Notes: generated by a model not told the origin, from the sequence alone. 7,648 nucleotides of DNA from an uncultured Clostridia bacterium (GCA_958445555.1 CAUCSW010000029.1:1-7648), one strand, 5' to 3'; numbered from the stretch's first letter, positions 1-6,193 are shown. Program-made: numbers and translations.

Positions 1-447
1 AGCGTGCCTTTGCTTATTATTTGTCTTATCACACATGAGAAAGCAATGGGCATGGGAGATGTATATCTCATGGCAGCCGCAGGGTTGTTTCTCGGAATGC
101 AGGGTGCTTTGGTAGCGCTTCTAATTGGACTAATAACAGGCTCAATCGGCGGACTTATCCAGAAGCACCGAAGCGGTGATTCAGTATTTGCATTTGGTCC
201 ATATCTCTCCATAGGGATTGCTGTTGCAGCTTTGTACTCAGAGCAGATCGGCTCATGGTACATGGACTTTACTGGTCTTAACGAGATGATGAACGAAGCA
301 CGTGCTCTTGCCACCAAAAGAATGGTCGCAGAAGCAGAAGCTCTCGGTGCGGATGCTATTGTAAATATTCGCTACGCCTCCTCTGCTATAATGCAGGGTG
401 CGGCAGAAGTTATTGCTTATGGTACAGCGGTTAAGTTTGCAAAATAA
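1..447 (+). CDS. Chimeric ORF: C-terminal half of prepilin peptidase (A24) joined to C-terminal half of a YbjQ/UPF0145 domain (5' partial)
   Basis: The frame is open from the left edge, so the N-terminus lies outside. Residue numbers count the GTG at position 4 as 1. Residues 16-19 read GMGD, the GxGD motif holding the second catalytic Asp of type IV prepilin peptidases (D19). It is followed by hydrophobic helices (about 21-50 and 64-80) and FAFGPYLSIG at 63-72, as near the end of this membrane protease family, which cleaves and methylates prepilins. From residue 93 the sequence changes to NEMMNEAR, GADAIVNIRY and AYGTAV, the second half of YbjQ/UPF0145, a small soluble family of unclear function. 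The first 45-50 residues expected of YbjQ are absent, and no ribosome binding site precedes the internal ATGs at 286 and 289. The families are seen directly; whether the join is a natural fusion, a deletion scar or an assembly chimera is open. No clear terminator follows. Confidence 0.7.
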   Translation, partial: SVPLLIICLITHEKAMGMGDVYLMAAAGLFLGMQGALVALLIGLITGSIGGLIQKHRSGDSVFAFGPYLSIGIAVAALYSEQIGSWYMDFTGLNEMMNEARALATKRMVAEAEALGADAIVNIRYASSAIMQGAAEVIAYGTAVKFAK

Positions 448-491
448 TTTTACGGTGCCGCATTTTGTCAATGCTTTTGCACGTCAATGAC

Positions 492-520
492 TTGAAATAT
501 CTATACTTTTGTGTTATAAC
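492..520 (+). promoter_or_regulatory. Sigma-A type promoter for the GNAT gene
   Basis: TTGAAA at 492-497 and TATAAC at 515-520 are separated by exactly 17 bases, close to the housekeeping consensus. Transcription would start near 527, leaving a leader of about 150 nt before the acetyltransferase start at 678. GTCAATG occurs at 467-473 and again at 483-489 just upstream of the -35 box, a 16-nt spaced direct repeat that could be an activator or operator site. That role is inference. Confidence 0.55.
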
Positions 521-602
521 AGACTCAACATGCCTCGGCTTGAATATTTATTTTGGAGTGTGCTGTTTGAAAAACACCAACCTTTTGGAGATTGTACTGT
601 AA

Positions 603-641
603 ACGAGAGGTTTGCAAATACATTCTCGGCAATCCTCTCGT
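603..641 (+). repeat. Inverted repeat in the leader of the GNAT gene
   Basis: ACGAGAGG at 603-610 is perfectly complementary to CCTCTCGT at 634-641, giving an 8-bp stem with a 23-nt loop in the untranslated leader about 35 nt ahead of the start codon. No T-run follows, so it is not a standard terminator. It could be a leader hairpin or a protein-binding palindrome. Confidence 0.35.
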
Positions 642-677
642 ATTTTGAACGTCAACAATTTATGAAAGGATTTAACA

Positions 678-1331
678 ATGAACAATTTGACGATACGTTT
701 AGAAACAGAAAAAGACTACAGAGCAGTTGAAGAACTTACACGCGAGGCGTTTTGGAACGTCTATAAACCGGGCGCAGACGAGCATTATTTCGTCCATACG
801 ATGCGCTCTCATCCCGACTTTATCCCCGAGCTTGCATTCGTTCTTGAACTTGACGGCAAGGTCGTCGGCAGCATTATGTACACGAAGGCTTGGCTTGAGG
901 ATGAGAACGGAGAGCGAAAGGAGATACTTTCCTTCGGGCCGCTTTGTGTTGCGCCCGAATACCAACGGCAGAAGCTCGGCAAGATGTTGATCGAGCATTC
1001 CTTTGAGGCAGCACGCAAAATGGGCTACGATGTAAACATCAATTTCGGCAATCCGGGCAACTATGTCAGCCGTGGATTTGTGAGCTGCAAAAAGAAGAAG
1101 GTCAGCTTCGTGGCGGACGGCAACTTCCCAACGGCACTTCTTGTTTGTGAGCTTGTGCCGAACGCGCTTGACGGCAAAAAGTGGATGTATATTCCATCTA
1201 CCGCCGCCGATTGCTGTGAGGACACTGCTGCAGTCGAAGCATTCGACGCAACTTTTCCACCAAGGGAAAAGAAGTGGATGCCGAGCCAAGAGGAATTCTA
1301 TATCTATAGTCATTCTTCGGTCGTAAGATAA
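678..1331 (+). CDS. GNAT-family N-acetyltransferase (YhbS-like)
   Basis: A 217-residue protein predicted to transfer an acetyl group from acetyl-CoA to an amine; the acceptor is unknown. It opens with the typical beta1-alpha1 of the fold (LTIRLETEKDYRAVEEL, residues 4-20). Acetyl-CoA-binding motif A lies at 85-113, where SFGPLCVAPEYQRQKLG leads into a helix. GNPGNYVSRGF at 124-134 is the common late motif of YhbS/COG3153-type enzymes. In the pyrophosphate-binding loop, Q96-R97-Q98-K99-L100-G101, the first of the two usual glycines is Lys. The start is set by AAAGGA at 665-670, 7 nt before ATG. It has its own promoter (492-520) and ends at the shared terminator 1340-1371, so it is probably monocistronic. 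The open frame on the opposite strand (699-1313) is a shadow. Family is sure, substrate is not. Confidence 0.9.
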   Translation: MNNLTIRLETEKDYRAVEELTREAFWNVYKPGADEHYFVHTMRSHPDFIPELAFVLELDGKVVGSIMYTKAWLEDENGERKEILSFGPLCVAPEYQRQKLGKMLIEHSFEAARKMGYDVNINFGNPGNYVSRGFVSCKKKKVSFVADGNFPTALLVCELVPNALDGKKWMYIPSTAADCCEDTAAVEAFDATFPPREKKWMPSQEEFYIYSHSSVVR

Positions 1332-1339
1332 ACGTAAAA

Positions 1340-1371
1340 ACCGCTGAGGTTTCGCAAGATTCCTCAGCGGT
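1340..1371. terminator. Bidirectional intrinsic terminator between convergent genes
   Basis: A perfect 10-bp stem, ACCGCTGAGG at 1340-1349 with CCTCAGCGGT at 1362-1371, encloses a 12-nt loop. On the + strand it is followed by a T-rich run (about 1373-1390); on the - strand by TTTTT (complement of 1335-1339). It sits 8 nt past the acetyltransferase stop and 6 nt past the stop of the leftward regulator, so it should end transcripts from both sides. Confidence 0.85.
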
Positions 1372-1377
1372 CATTTT

Positions 1378-2142
1378 TTATCTCTTTTTATATATTACAA
1401 GTTCGGGGTTTTCGCCGTTTTCTTCGTATGTGCAGACGAGTAAAAAATCCATATTGGCAGCGATGCCAAAACATCTATCACCGCCAACTTCACACTCCAG
1501 TTGACTGCCAAGATAGGTGGCACTATCATCCAGAACTTTTCCCTTTTGCCCGTTTGGGAGACGATATTCAAGGTTGATGTATCCGCCCACGAGCGCATTT
1601 AGCTTTTCAACCTTTGGCATTCCTTCAATATGTAAATCATTAAATTCATTGATGAGCTGCTTCTTGAATTCTTCGAACTTTTCTGCTCCGCCGAGGTATT
1701 TATACTTTTTCCAATAATCGAGTTTTGGAAGCATATCCTTCATATACGCACGAGCCTGCTCAGAAGAAAAGTGCTCATTTGCCATATTCTGCACGCAGAC
1801 TTCTATTAAATCGTCCATATTATGATACATATATTCACCGTCTGCATAGCACCATTTGCAGTATTCTTCATTGAAAAAGCCGTCTTTTTCGCGACTGGTA
1901 TTAGAGTCTTCAAGAGGCATACCGCAACATTGACAAATTAGTTTTTGCGGAGAGCCAAGAAGTGTGTTGATAGATACATCAAATAGTTTTGATAACAGTT
2001 TTAATGTTTCGGTATTCGGCGTAGTTTCACCATTTTCCCAACGAGAAACAGCCTGACGGGTTACGAATACTTTTTCCGCAAGTTCATCCTGCGATAATTT
2101 GTTTTTCGTTCTAAGTTCAAGGATAATATCTTTTGTTTCCAT
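1378..2142 (-). CDS. XRE-family HTH regulator with zinc ribbon and C-terminal domain
   Basis: A 254-residue cytoplasmic DNA-binding protein with three parts. Residues 5-62 form an XRE/Cro-CI helix-turn-helix (KLSQDELAEKVFVTRQAVSRWENG). Residues 70-145 match the putative zinc-ribbon family, with C70-x2-C73 followed by GMPLED and C95-x2-C98; the trailing helices (MDDLIEVCVQNM and MLPKLDYWKKYK) are also usual there. Residues 175-254 form a separate globular C-terminal domain (GGYINLEYRLPNGQ, GGDRCFGIAANMDFLLVCTYEENG) that I cannot name and that may sense a ligand or contact a partner. ATG at 2142 is preceded by AAAGGCGG with 8-nt spacing. The gene is convergent with the acetyltransferase and appears to be a single-gene unit. 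Its promoter overlaps a palindrome, which suggests autorepression. Its target genes cannot be read from the sequence. Confidence 0.92.
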   Translation of the reverse strand: METKDIILELRTKNKLSQDELAEKVFVTRQAVSRWENGETTPNTETLKLLSKLFDVSINTLLGSPQKLICQCCGMPLEDSNTSREKDGFFNEEYCKWCYADGEYMYHNMDDLIEVCVQNMANEHFSSEQARAYMKDMLPKLDYWKKYKYLGGAEKFEEFKKQLINEFNDLHIEGMPKVEKLNALVGGYINLEYRLPNGQKGKVLDDSATYLGSQLECEVGGDRCFGIAANMDFLLVCTYEENGENPELVIYKKR

Positions 2143-2173
2143 ATGTTTTACCGCCTTTATTTACTGCGACTAT

Positions 2174-2202
2174 ATTATATCAGTATAATGGATAAATAAC
2201 AA
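2174..2202 (-). promoter_or_regulatory. Extended -10 promoter of the XRE regulator, overlapping a palindromic candidate operator
   Basis: Read leftward, TTGTTA (complement of 2197-2202), a 17-nt spacer and TATAAT (complement of 2174-2179) form a strong promoter, with TGA just before the -10 giving an extended -10. ATTATA at 2174-2179, TCAG, and TATAAT at 2184-2189 make a perfect 6+6 palindrome centred just upstream of the -10 box. A dimeric XRE protein bound there would block RNA polymerase; autoregulation is inference. Confidence 0.7.
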
Positions 2203-2242
2203 GCAACTGACTGTTGCCCATAATTATTGATCATCATACTTA

Positions 2243-2286
2243 AAGAAAAATACCGAGAAAAACCTTTTACCGTTCTTCTCGGTATT
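2243..2286 (-). terminator. Leftward intrinsic terminator of the ECF operon
   Basis: AATACCGAGAA at 2249-2259 pairs with TTCTCGGTATT at 2276-2286, an 11-bp stem with a 16-nt loop. Read leftward the stem is followed by TTTTTCTTT, complement of about 2240-2250 and partly overlapping the stem base. The + strand side has only a weak T-run, so it mainly ends transcripts that come from the S-component gene about 200 nt upstream. It also insulates the regulator promoter. Confidence 0.75.
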
Positions 2287-2488
2287 CATCTTTTGGGACT
2301 TGTCTTTGCTAATACCGGATAATTCAATGCATTATATGTATTTTCTAAATTACTTCCTTATCAGGTGTCAGCATTTGCAAGTCCGTTTTTTCTGTTTGCC
2401 CGCCTTGCGGCGAGTGATATGTTTCGCGGCGGCATTCGGCTTTCCGCCGAGCGGTATCGGTCTCGGTGAACGGCGAGCTGCCTGTTTT
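2287..2488 (-). other. 3' untranslated region of the ECF operon, no gene seen
   Basis: About 200 nt separate the S-component stop from the operon terminator. I see no protein gene; the + strand frame running through it mostly overlaps the S gene antisense. The half next to S is GC-rich, with short hairpins: 2399-2414 (GNRA-like GCAA loop on the - strand) and CGGCGG at 2427-2432 with CCGCCG at 2444-2449. The distal half is AT-rich. It could be degraded coding sequence or a structured 3' end that protects the transcript. Confidence 0.4.
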
Positions 2489-3214
2489 CTATCGGCCTGC
2501 CTGTTCGAATGTGCCTTTGGCGGCACCGAAAAGACCGTATTTCTTTTTTATCCTTTCGAGTGTTCCGCCTATCGGAGAAGAAAGCACTAGCAGAAATATG
2601 AGATTCGACACCGCATATTCAGCCGTTACGGGCAATGCGGAGGCGATAACCGCAACATAGCGCGGGATATTGAAATATCTGTCTATCCATATTACCGTCC
2701 AAATATCCATCATCATCGAAAACAACACACCCGCAAACAATCCGTAAGCGCACAGAGCGAGCTTGCTTTTTTTGAGCGGCTGTGACATAAGACCCGCTAT
2801 GAAGCCTATCACGCCCCACGAAAGCATTTGGAAGGGCGTCCACGCTCCCTGGCCGAAATAAAAGTTTGAGATCAGCGCCGACAGAGAGCCCACCAAAAAG
2901 CCCTGTTCGGGTCCCAACCAAATTGCTGCGATCACGGTGATCGCGGTCACGGGCTTGAAGCCCGGAACAAAGGCAAAAACGAAGCGTCCCGCTGCCGAAA
3001 GGGCAACCATAACAGAGATTACCGCAAGCTCTTTTGCCGAGGTGTTTTTGCGTTCGAACGACAGGAAAATAAGGCCGACCGAGATAAGCGCGAGGGCAAA
3101 TGATATCCATGCATAATGCTTTTCGCGGAATAAAAGAGCTCCTCCGATGACAATGGCGGGGGCGACGATAAACGGCAGAACATAGAAAAGCGTCTTTCGT
3201 ACGGCGGTATTCAT
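2489..3214 (-). CDS. ECF transporter S component (substrate-binding membrane subunit), CbrT-like
   Basis: A 241-residue integral membrane protein that should bind the vitamin or related micronutrient and deliver it through the T-A1-A2 module encoded just upstream. Hydrophobic segments lie near residues 8-28, 34-52, 62-82, 89-105, 107-119, 128-145, 150-176 and 185-212. The first pair is extra compared with the six-helix S core. The core carries RFVFAFVPGFKPVTAIT (77-93), LGPEQGFLVG (100-109) and FGQGAWTPFQM (120-130), typical of ECF S components found beside their own ATPase and T genes. From memory this resembles the cobalamin-related CbrT group; the substrate remains inference. ATG at 3214 is chosen over the in-frame TTG at 3250 because AGGCGG lies 7 nt before it and includes the last two bases of the ATPase stop codon. 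Last gene of the operon. Confidence 0.88.
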   Translation of the reverse strand: MNTAVRKTLFYVLPFIVAPAIVIGGALLFREKHYAWISFALALISVGLIFLSFERKNTSAKELAVISVMVALSAAGRFVFAFVPGFKPVTAITVIAAIWLGPEQGFLVGSLSALISNFYFGQGAWTPFQMLSWGVIGFIAGLMSQPLKKSKLALCAYGLFAGVLFSMMMDIWTVIWIDRYFNIPRYVAVIASALPVTAEYAVSNLIFLLVLSSPIGGTLERIKKKYGLFGAAKGTFEQAGR

Positions 3215-3225
3215 TATGCGTCCGC

Positions 3226-5091
3226 CTACTTTTGACCGTTGAGGCTGCAAAGTGTCACGACATCATCCGCCAGAACCGCTCCTTCGTAGTATCCGTCGGC
3301 TATCCTGCCTGCCGCAGTCGTATAAAATGCGTTTCCGGAGAAAAACTTTTTCGGCGTATCCGAAGACACGATCTCTCCGTCGAACAAAAAGGCGCAGCGA
3401 TCCGAATATGCTGCGGCAAACTCGGTATCGTGTGTTACCGTGACAATCGTCATGCCTTCATTCTTCAGATCAGACAGAAGCCTTGACAATCTATTCTTAC
3501 CGTATGCGTCGATCCCTTTGGTCGGCTCATCGAGGAACAGTAATTCGGGCTGACCGAGCAACAACACGGCTATAGCAGCTTTTTGCTGCTCGCCGCCGCT
3601 CAGATCATACGGATGTCGGTCAAGTATGCTTATGATGCCGAGTTTTTCCGCCGTCTCTTCGATCAGGCGCTCGGCTCGCTCCTTTTCATACCCCATTGAT
3701 CTGCACATTCCGTCCATTTCGGCCCTTACGGTATTTTCGGTAAAAATGTTGCGCGGGTCCTGCGGCAGTACCGCTATACCGCGGCGATATAATTCTCTCT
3801 CCTTATAAGAGCCGAGCTTTTTTCCGTTGAACCTTACCGTTCCGCCGTAAGGCTTCAGAATACCCGAAAGAACGCCGAGAAGCGTGGTCTTTCCGGCACC
3901 GTTACCTCCGAGGAGACAAAGGTGCTCTCCCTCATAAATATTCAGCGAAGTGTCTTTAAGAATATCCACCGAGTCTTTTTCATAACGGAACCGAATATCC
4001 TTTGCCGACATTTTTGTGTTTTTCTGTTCCTCTTTGCGGGAGTGTGCTGCACCTAACGCAATATCGGGTGTGCCCGATACTGATTCAAAGGCGGGATCGG
4101 GCGCTGCATTAACAGCGGGGGTGGGTTCTGCATTAAATGTGAAGGCGGGTTCTGCACCGACGGCGGAATAGGGTGCCGCACCGGCGGCGGGGCCGGATGC
4201 CGCATCAAATGCACAGTCAACTGCGGCGGCCGCTCCTTGGGGCAGCGAACGAATCGTATTTTTGAATGTCGACATTACATATCTTTTTCCCTCACGCACC
4301 GTCAGCGGGCAATCACCCTTTTCCCCGAGTGCGCGAAAGATTTCCGCAGCCGACGGAAGTGCATAGATCATAGGATGATCTTTGCGGTTGTCAAAAAATG
4401 AGGTGAAACGGCGCGGTGAGCCGTCAAAGGCGAGCTTTCCTTCGTCAAGCATTATGACACGATCTGCGATAGGCAGTATTTCCTCCAAACGATGCTCGAC
4501 AATCAAGATCGTCATTCCGAGTTCGGTATTCAGTTTTCTCAGTGTATCTGTAAATACCGATGAGGCTATGGGATCAAGCTGAGCGGTCGGCTCGTCCAGC
4601 AGCAACAGTTTCGGACGCATGACTGCCGCAGCCGCAAGATTCAAAAGCTGCTTCTGCCCGCCCGAAAGATCGGCGGTATTCTGCCTGAACAGGGTCTCGA
4701 TACCGAAATATGCCGCAGTCTCACAGACGCGGCGTCTTATGACATTTGAAGGCAGTCCGAGATTTTCGAGTCCGAACGCCAGCTCGTGCCACACCTTATC
4801 CGTGACGATTCTGTCCTCGGGTCTCTGATGCACAAAGCCTATTTCCGCGCATTCTTTCCTCTCGTCAAGCTCTTCCCTGTTTATGCCGTTAATAAATATA
4901 CTGCCGCTCATTTTGCCAAAAGGAGCTATGCACCGTTTGAGCAGGCTTAGCAAGGTGGATTTTCCGCATCCCGACACGCCGCAGACCGCAACAAATTCCC
5001 CCGCACCGACGGTGAAGGATATATTTTCCAGTGCCGATCGCTCGGCGTCCGGATAGCGAAAGCTTAAATCTTCGACCTGCAGAAACGCCAT
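3226..5091 (-). CDS. Fused ECF transporter ATPase (A1-A2) with a repeat-expanded linker
   Basis: A 621-residue cytoplasmic protein with two ABC nucleotide-binding domains in one chain, which powers the ECF importer by ATP hydrolysis. Domain 1 has Walker A GVSGCGKST (38-46), Q89, signature LSGGQ (142-146), Walker B LLLLDEPT (162-169) and H200. Domain 2 has Walker A GGNGAGKTT (395-403), Q444, signature LSGGE (497-501), Walker B LLFLDEPT (517-524) and H554. All catalytic elements are intact in both halves. CPLTVREGKR (261-270) is usual between the halves of such fusions. Residues 289-347 are an Ala/Pro-rich linker built from 8-residue repeats, not usual in the family, where I would expect a chain of about 560 residues. 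ATG at 5091 has AGGAGG with 7-nt spacing inside the end of the T gene; the 28-nt overlap suggests translational coupling. Next gene is the S component. Confidence 0.94.
   Translation of the reverse strand: MAFLQVEDLSFRYPDAERSALENISFTVGAGEFVAVCGVSGCGKSTLLSLLKRCIAPFGKMSGSIFINGINREELDERKECAEIGFVHQRPEDRIVTDKVWHELAFGLENLGLPSNVIRRRVCETAAYFGIETLFRQNTADLSGGQKQLLNLAAAAVMRPKLLLLDEPTAQLDPIASSVFTDTLRKLNTELGMTILIVEHRLEEILPIADRVIMLDEGKLAFDGSPRRFTSFFDNRKDHPMIYALPSAAEIFRALGEKGDCPLTVREGKRYVMSTFKNTIRSLPQGAAAAVDCAFDAASGPAAGAAPYSAVGAEPAFTFNAEPTPAVNAAPDPAFESVSGTPDIALGAAHSRKEEQKNTKMSAKDIRFRYEKDSVDILKDTSLNIYEGEHLCLLGGNGAGKTTLLGVLSGILKPYGGTVRFNGKKLGSYKERELYRRGIAVLPQDPRNIFTENTVRAEMDGMCRSMGYEKERAERLIEETAEKLGIISILDRHPYDLSGGEQQKAAIAVLLLGQPELLFLDEPTKGIDAYGKNRLSRLLSDLKNEGMTIVTVTHDTEFAAAYSDRCAFLFDGEIVSSDTPKKFFSGNAFYTTAAGRIADGYYEGAVLADDVVTLCSLNGQK
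4051..4227 (-). repeat. In-frame 24-bp tandem repeats encoding an 8-residue linker repeat
   Basis: On the + strand the unit starts CTGCATTAA-like at 4080, 4104, 4128, 4152, 4176 and 4200, exactly 24 nt apart. A degenerate unit with 9 extra bases starts at 4047. In the ATPase this reads AAVDCAFD, AASGPAAG, AAPYSAVG, AEPAFTFN, AEPTPAVN, AAPDPAFE and then the 11-residue SVSGTPDIALG (residues 289-347). The units keep frame and the period is divisible by three, so copy-number change would alter only linker length. Confidence 0.8.
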
Positions 5092-5948
5092 TTTATATCC
5101 TCCTTAACATCAAATACGAACGGAAGGAACGATAGAATGAAGAACGCCGCCGCAGCGGCCGTCGTCAGAGCGTCCCACCGAGCTGCCGTGATATGCGGAT
5201 AGAATGAAAAATCCAATCTGCCGCAAGCGCCGGCCGCGATCGTGATTCCGTCGGCACAGGCGATCACCGAGCAGAATATGCAGTCCCTTTTCATAAAACG
5301 GAATAGAGCAAATGAAGTGCGTCCCTTAAGGCCGTATCCCCTGCTCTTCATTGAAGTACCCATATCTATCGCACCCTCAATCGACTGTGTGACAAGGGCG
5401 GAATATGTCCTCATCGAAGCGCGAAGTCTGCAGAGCCAACCGTCGGCGGCATACAGACCCATGGTCTTTTGTGCATCTCTTATCATCCTTGCGCGTTTCT
5501 TAAAAAGCGGGACCGATCTCAGTGACAGTGAAAGCAGCAGAGATATCTTCGGGGTCGCCTTTCCGAAAAGGCAGAGCAGCTTATCCGAAGTCATTATCTC
5601 GTTAAAACACCTGAACCAAAGTACCGCGGAAAGCAGCATGACCGCGACACCGACGCCGTAAAGGGTCGCTTCCAATGTAACGGGTCTGCCGTTCAGTCGG
5701 AACAAATGGGTAGCGCCCTTGTGAACAAAGAGCGGATTTGTGATAACGATGAGAGCAAAAAGAACAATATCAAAGACCGTTTCGCCCCACCGGTGGCGTT
5801 TTCCCCTGCCGAGCACCGCTGCGAAGGCGATACCGCCCGCAAGTGAGGACAACTGCAGTGCGGGCGAAGAGGAAAAGACCGATGTTAGCAATACCGACGC
5901 AAAGTAAAAGGCAGCGGTAACAGGATGAAGGGTATCGAAATATCTCAT
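5064..5948 (-). CDS. ECF transporter transmembrane T component (EcfT family)
   Basis: A 294-residue membrane protein and first gene of the operon. It forms the scaffold that couples the ATPases to the S component. Hydrophobic segments lie near residues 10-26, 33-47, 57-71, 95-112, 226-242 and 262-280. Between them is a long cytoplasmic region with the two short coupling motifs that grip the ATPases: RDAQKTMGLY at 157-166, a weak match to the usual Ala-Arg-Gly form, and MKSRGYG at 200-206, a good match. RSVPLFKKRARMIRDAQ just before the first motif is also typical. The start has AGGAGG at 5957-5962 (complement) with 8-nt spacing. Its end overlaps the ATPase start by 28 nt. The presence of T, A and S together makes this a dedicated (group I) ECF system rather than one sharing a general EcfAA'T module. 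Confidence 0.9.
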   Translation of the reverse strand: MRYFDTLHPVTAAFYFASVLLTSVFSSSPALQLSSLAGGIAFAAVLGRGKRHRWGETVFDIVLFALIVITNPLFVHKGATHLFRLNGRPVTLEATLYGVGVAVMLLSAVLWFRCFNEIMTSDKLLCLFGKATPKISLLLSLSLRSVPLFKKRARMIRDAQKTMGLYAADGWLCRLRASMRTYSALVTQSIEGAIDMGTSMKSRGYGLKGRTSFALFRFMKRDCIFCSVIACADGITIAAGACGRLDFSFYPHITAARWDALTTAAAAAFFILSFLPFVFDVKEDIKWRFCRSKI

Positions 5949-6060
5949 TTATGCCGCCTCCTCTGTTGCTCTTGTATTTGTCGCGGTCGGCGAGGGATCG
6001 TTCAGGCAGTGAATAAGATGTCACGCCATAGCTTTGCCGACACTTTTTCACTTGTAAAGG
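5949..6060 (-). promoter_or_regulatory. Candidate structured leader of the ECF operon (possible pseudoknot)
   Basis: Read leftward, AGTGAA (complement of 6047-6052) pairs with TTCACT (6008-6013) and GTCGGC (6036-6041) pairs with GCCGAC (5986-5991). The pairs are interleaved, as in an H-type pseudoknot, just upstream of the AGGAGG site at 5957-5962. A 5-bp hairpin (6059-6063 with 6072-6076) precedes it. No known riboswitch core is recognised. Six-base complements arise by chance, so this is only a candidate. No convincing -35/-10 pair was found for the operon. Confidence 0.25.
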
Positions 6061-6093
6061 TGCTTTATGACGCACCGTCTTTCTGGCAGCACC

Positions 6094-6112
6094 GCCGCGC
6101 CGAAGGCGCGGC
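6094..6112. repeat. GC-rich palindromic hairpin (REP-like)
   Basis: GCCGCGCC at 6094-6101 and GGCGCGGC at 6105-6112 form a perfect 8-bp stem with a 3-nt loop, beside AT-rich direct repeats. It lies 81 nt past the permease stop. There is no adjacent T-run on either strand, so it is not a usual intrinsic terminator. It resembles dispersed intergenic palindromes of gut Clostridia, and could slow polymerase or protect the upstream transcript 3' end. Confidence 0.5.
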
Positions 6113-6124
6113 AACAACTGCATT

Positions 6125-6169
6125 TATGATTCATAATTCACGATTTATTATCTATGACTCATAATTCGC
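6125..6169. repeat. AT-rich imperfect direct repeat
   Basis: The 17-base unit at 6125-6141 (TATGATTCATAATTCAC) recurs at 6153-6169 with two changes, a 28-nt period. Similar TCATAATTC strings are common in dispersed intergenic elements. Together with the hairpin at 6094-6112 it may form one mobile-type intergenic repeat inserted between the permease and the ECF operon. Confidence 0.5.
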
Positions 6170-6193
6170 AATCCGCGATTCTGCAGGCAACAT

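Noticed and set aside
509..730. Short + strand ORF in the acetyltransferase leader
   Set aside because: It starts inside the -10 region of the predicted promoter, has no ribosome binding site and runs into the acetyltransferase in another frame.
699..1313. Long - strand open frame opposite the acetyltransferase
   Set aside because: The + strand frame has a clear GNAT fold, ribosome binding site and terminator; the antisense frame has no recognisable domain.
2184..2189. TATAAT on the + strand as a rightward promoter
   Set aside because: There is no suitable -35 at 2161-2166 (TTACTG) and no gene to the right in that orientation. It is better explained as the second arm of the palindrome.
2300..2590. 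+ strand ORF past the ECF operon terminator
   Set aside because: It is antisense to the end of the S-component gene, has no ribosome binding site and shows no family resemblance.
3215..3250. Upstream TTG start for the S component
   Set aside because: The downstream ATG at 3214 has a properly spaced AGGCGG and begins just before the first hydrophobic segment; the TTG has no ribosome binding site.
6026..6038. GGCAAAGCTATGG on the - strand, reminiscent of the cyclic-di-GMP-I riboswitch core
   Set aside because: The rest of that riboswitch (first conserved GCAAA hairpin, receptor loop and closing CAGGTTGCC-type segment) is not present.
5949..6193. Cobalamin riboswitch upstream of the CbrT-like operon
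   Set aside because: No B12 box (GCCACTG) or other conserved cobalamin riboswitch segment is found in the leader.
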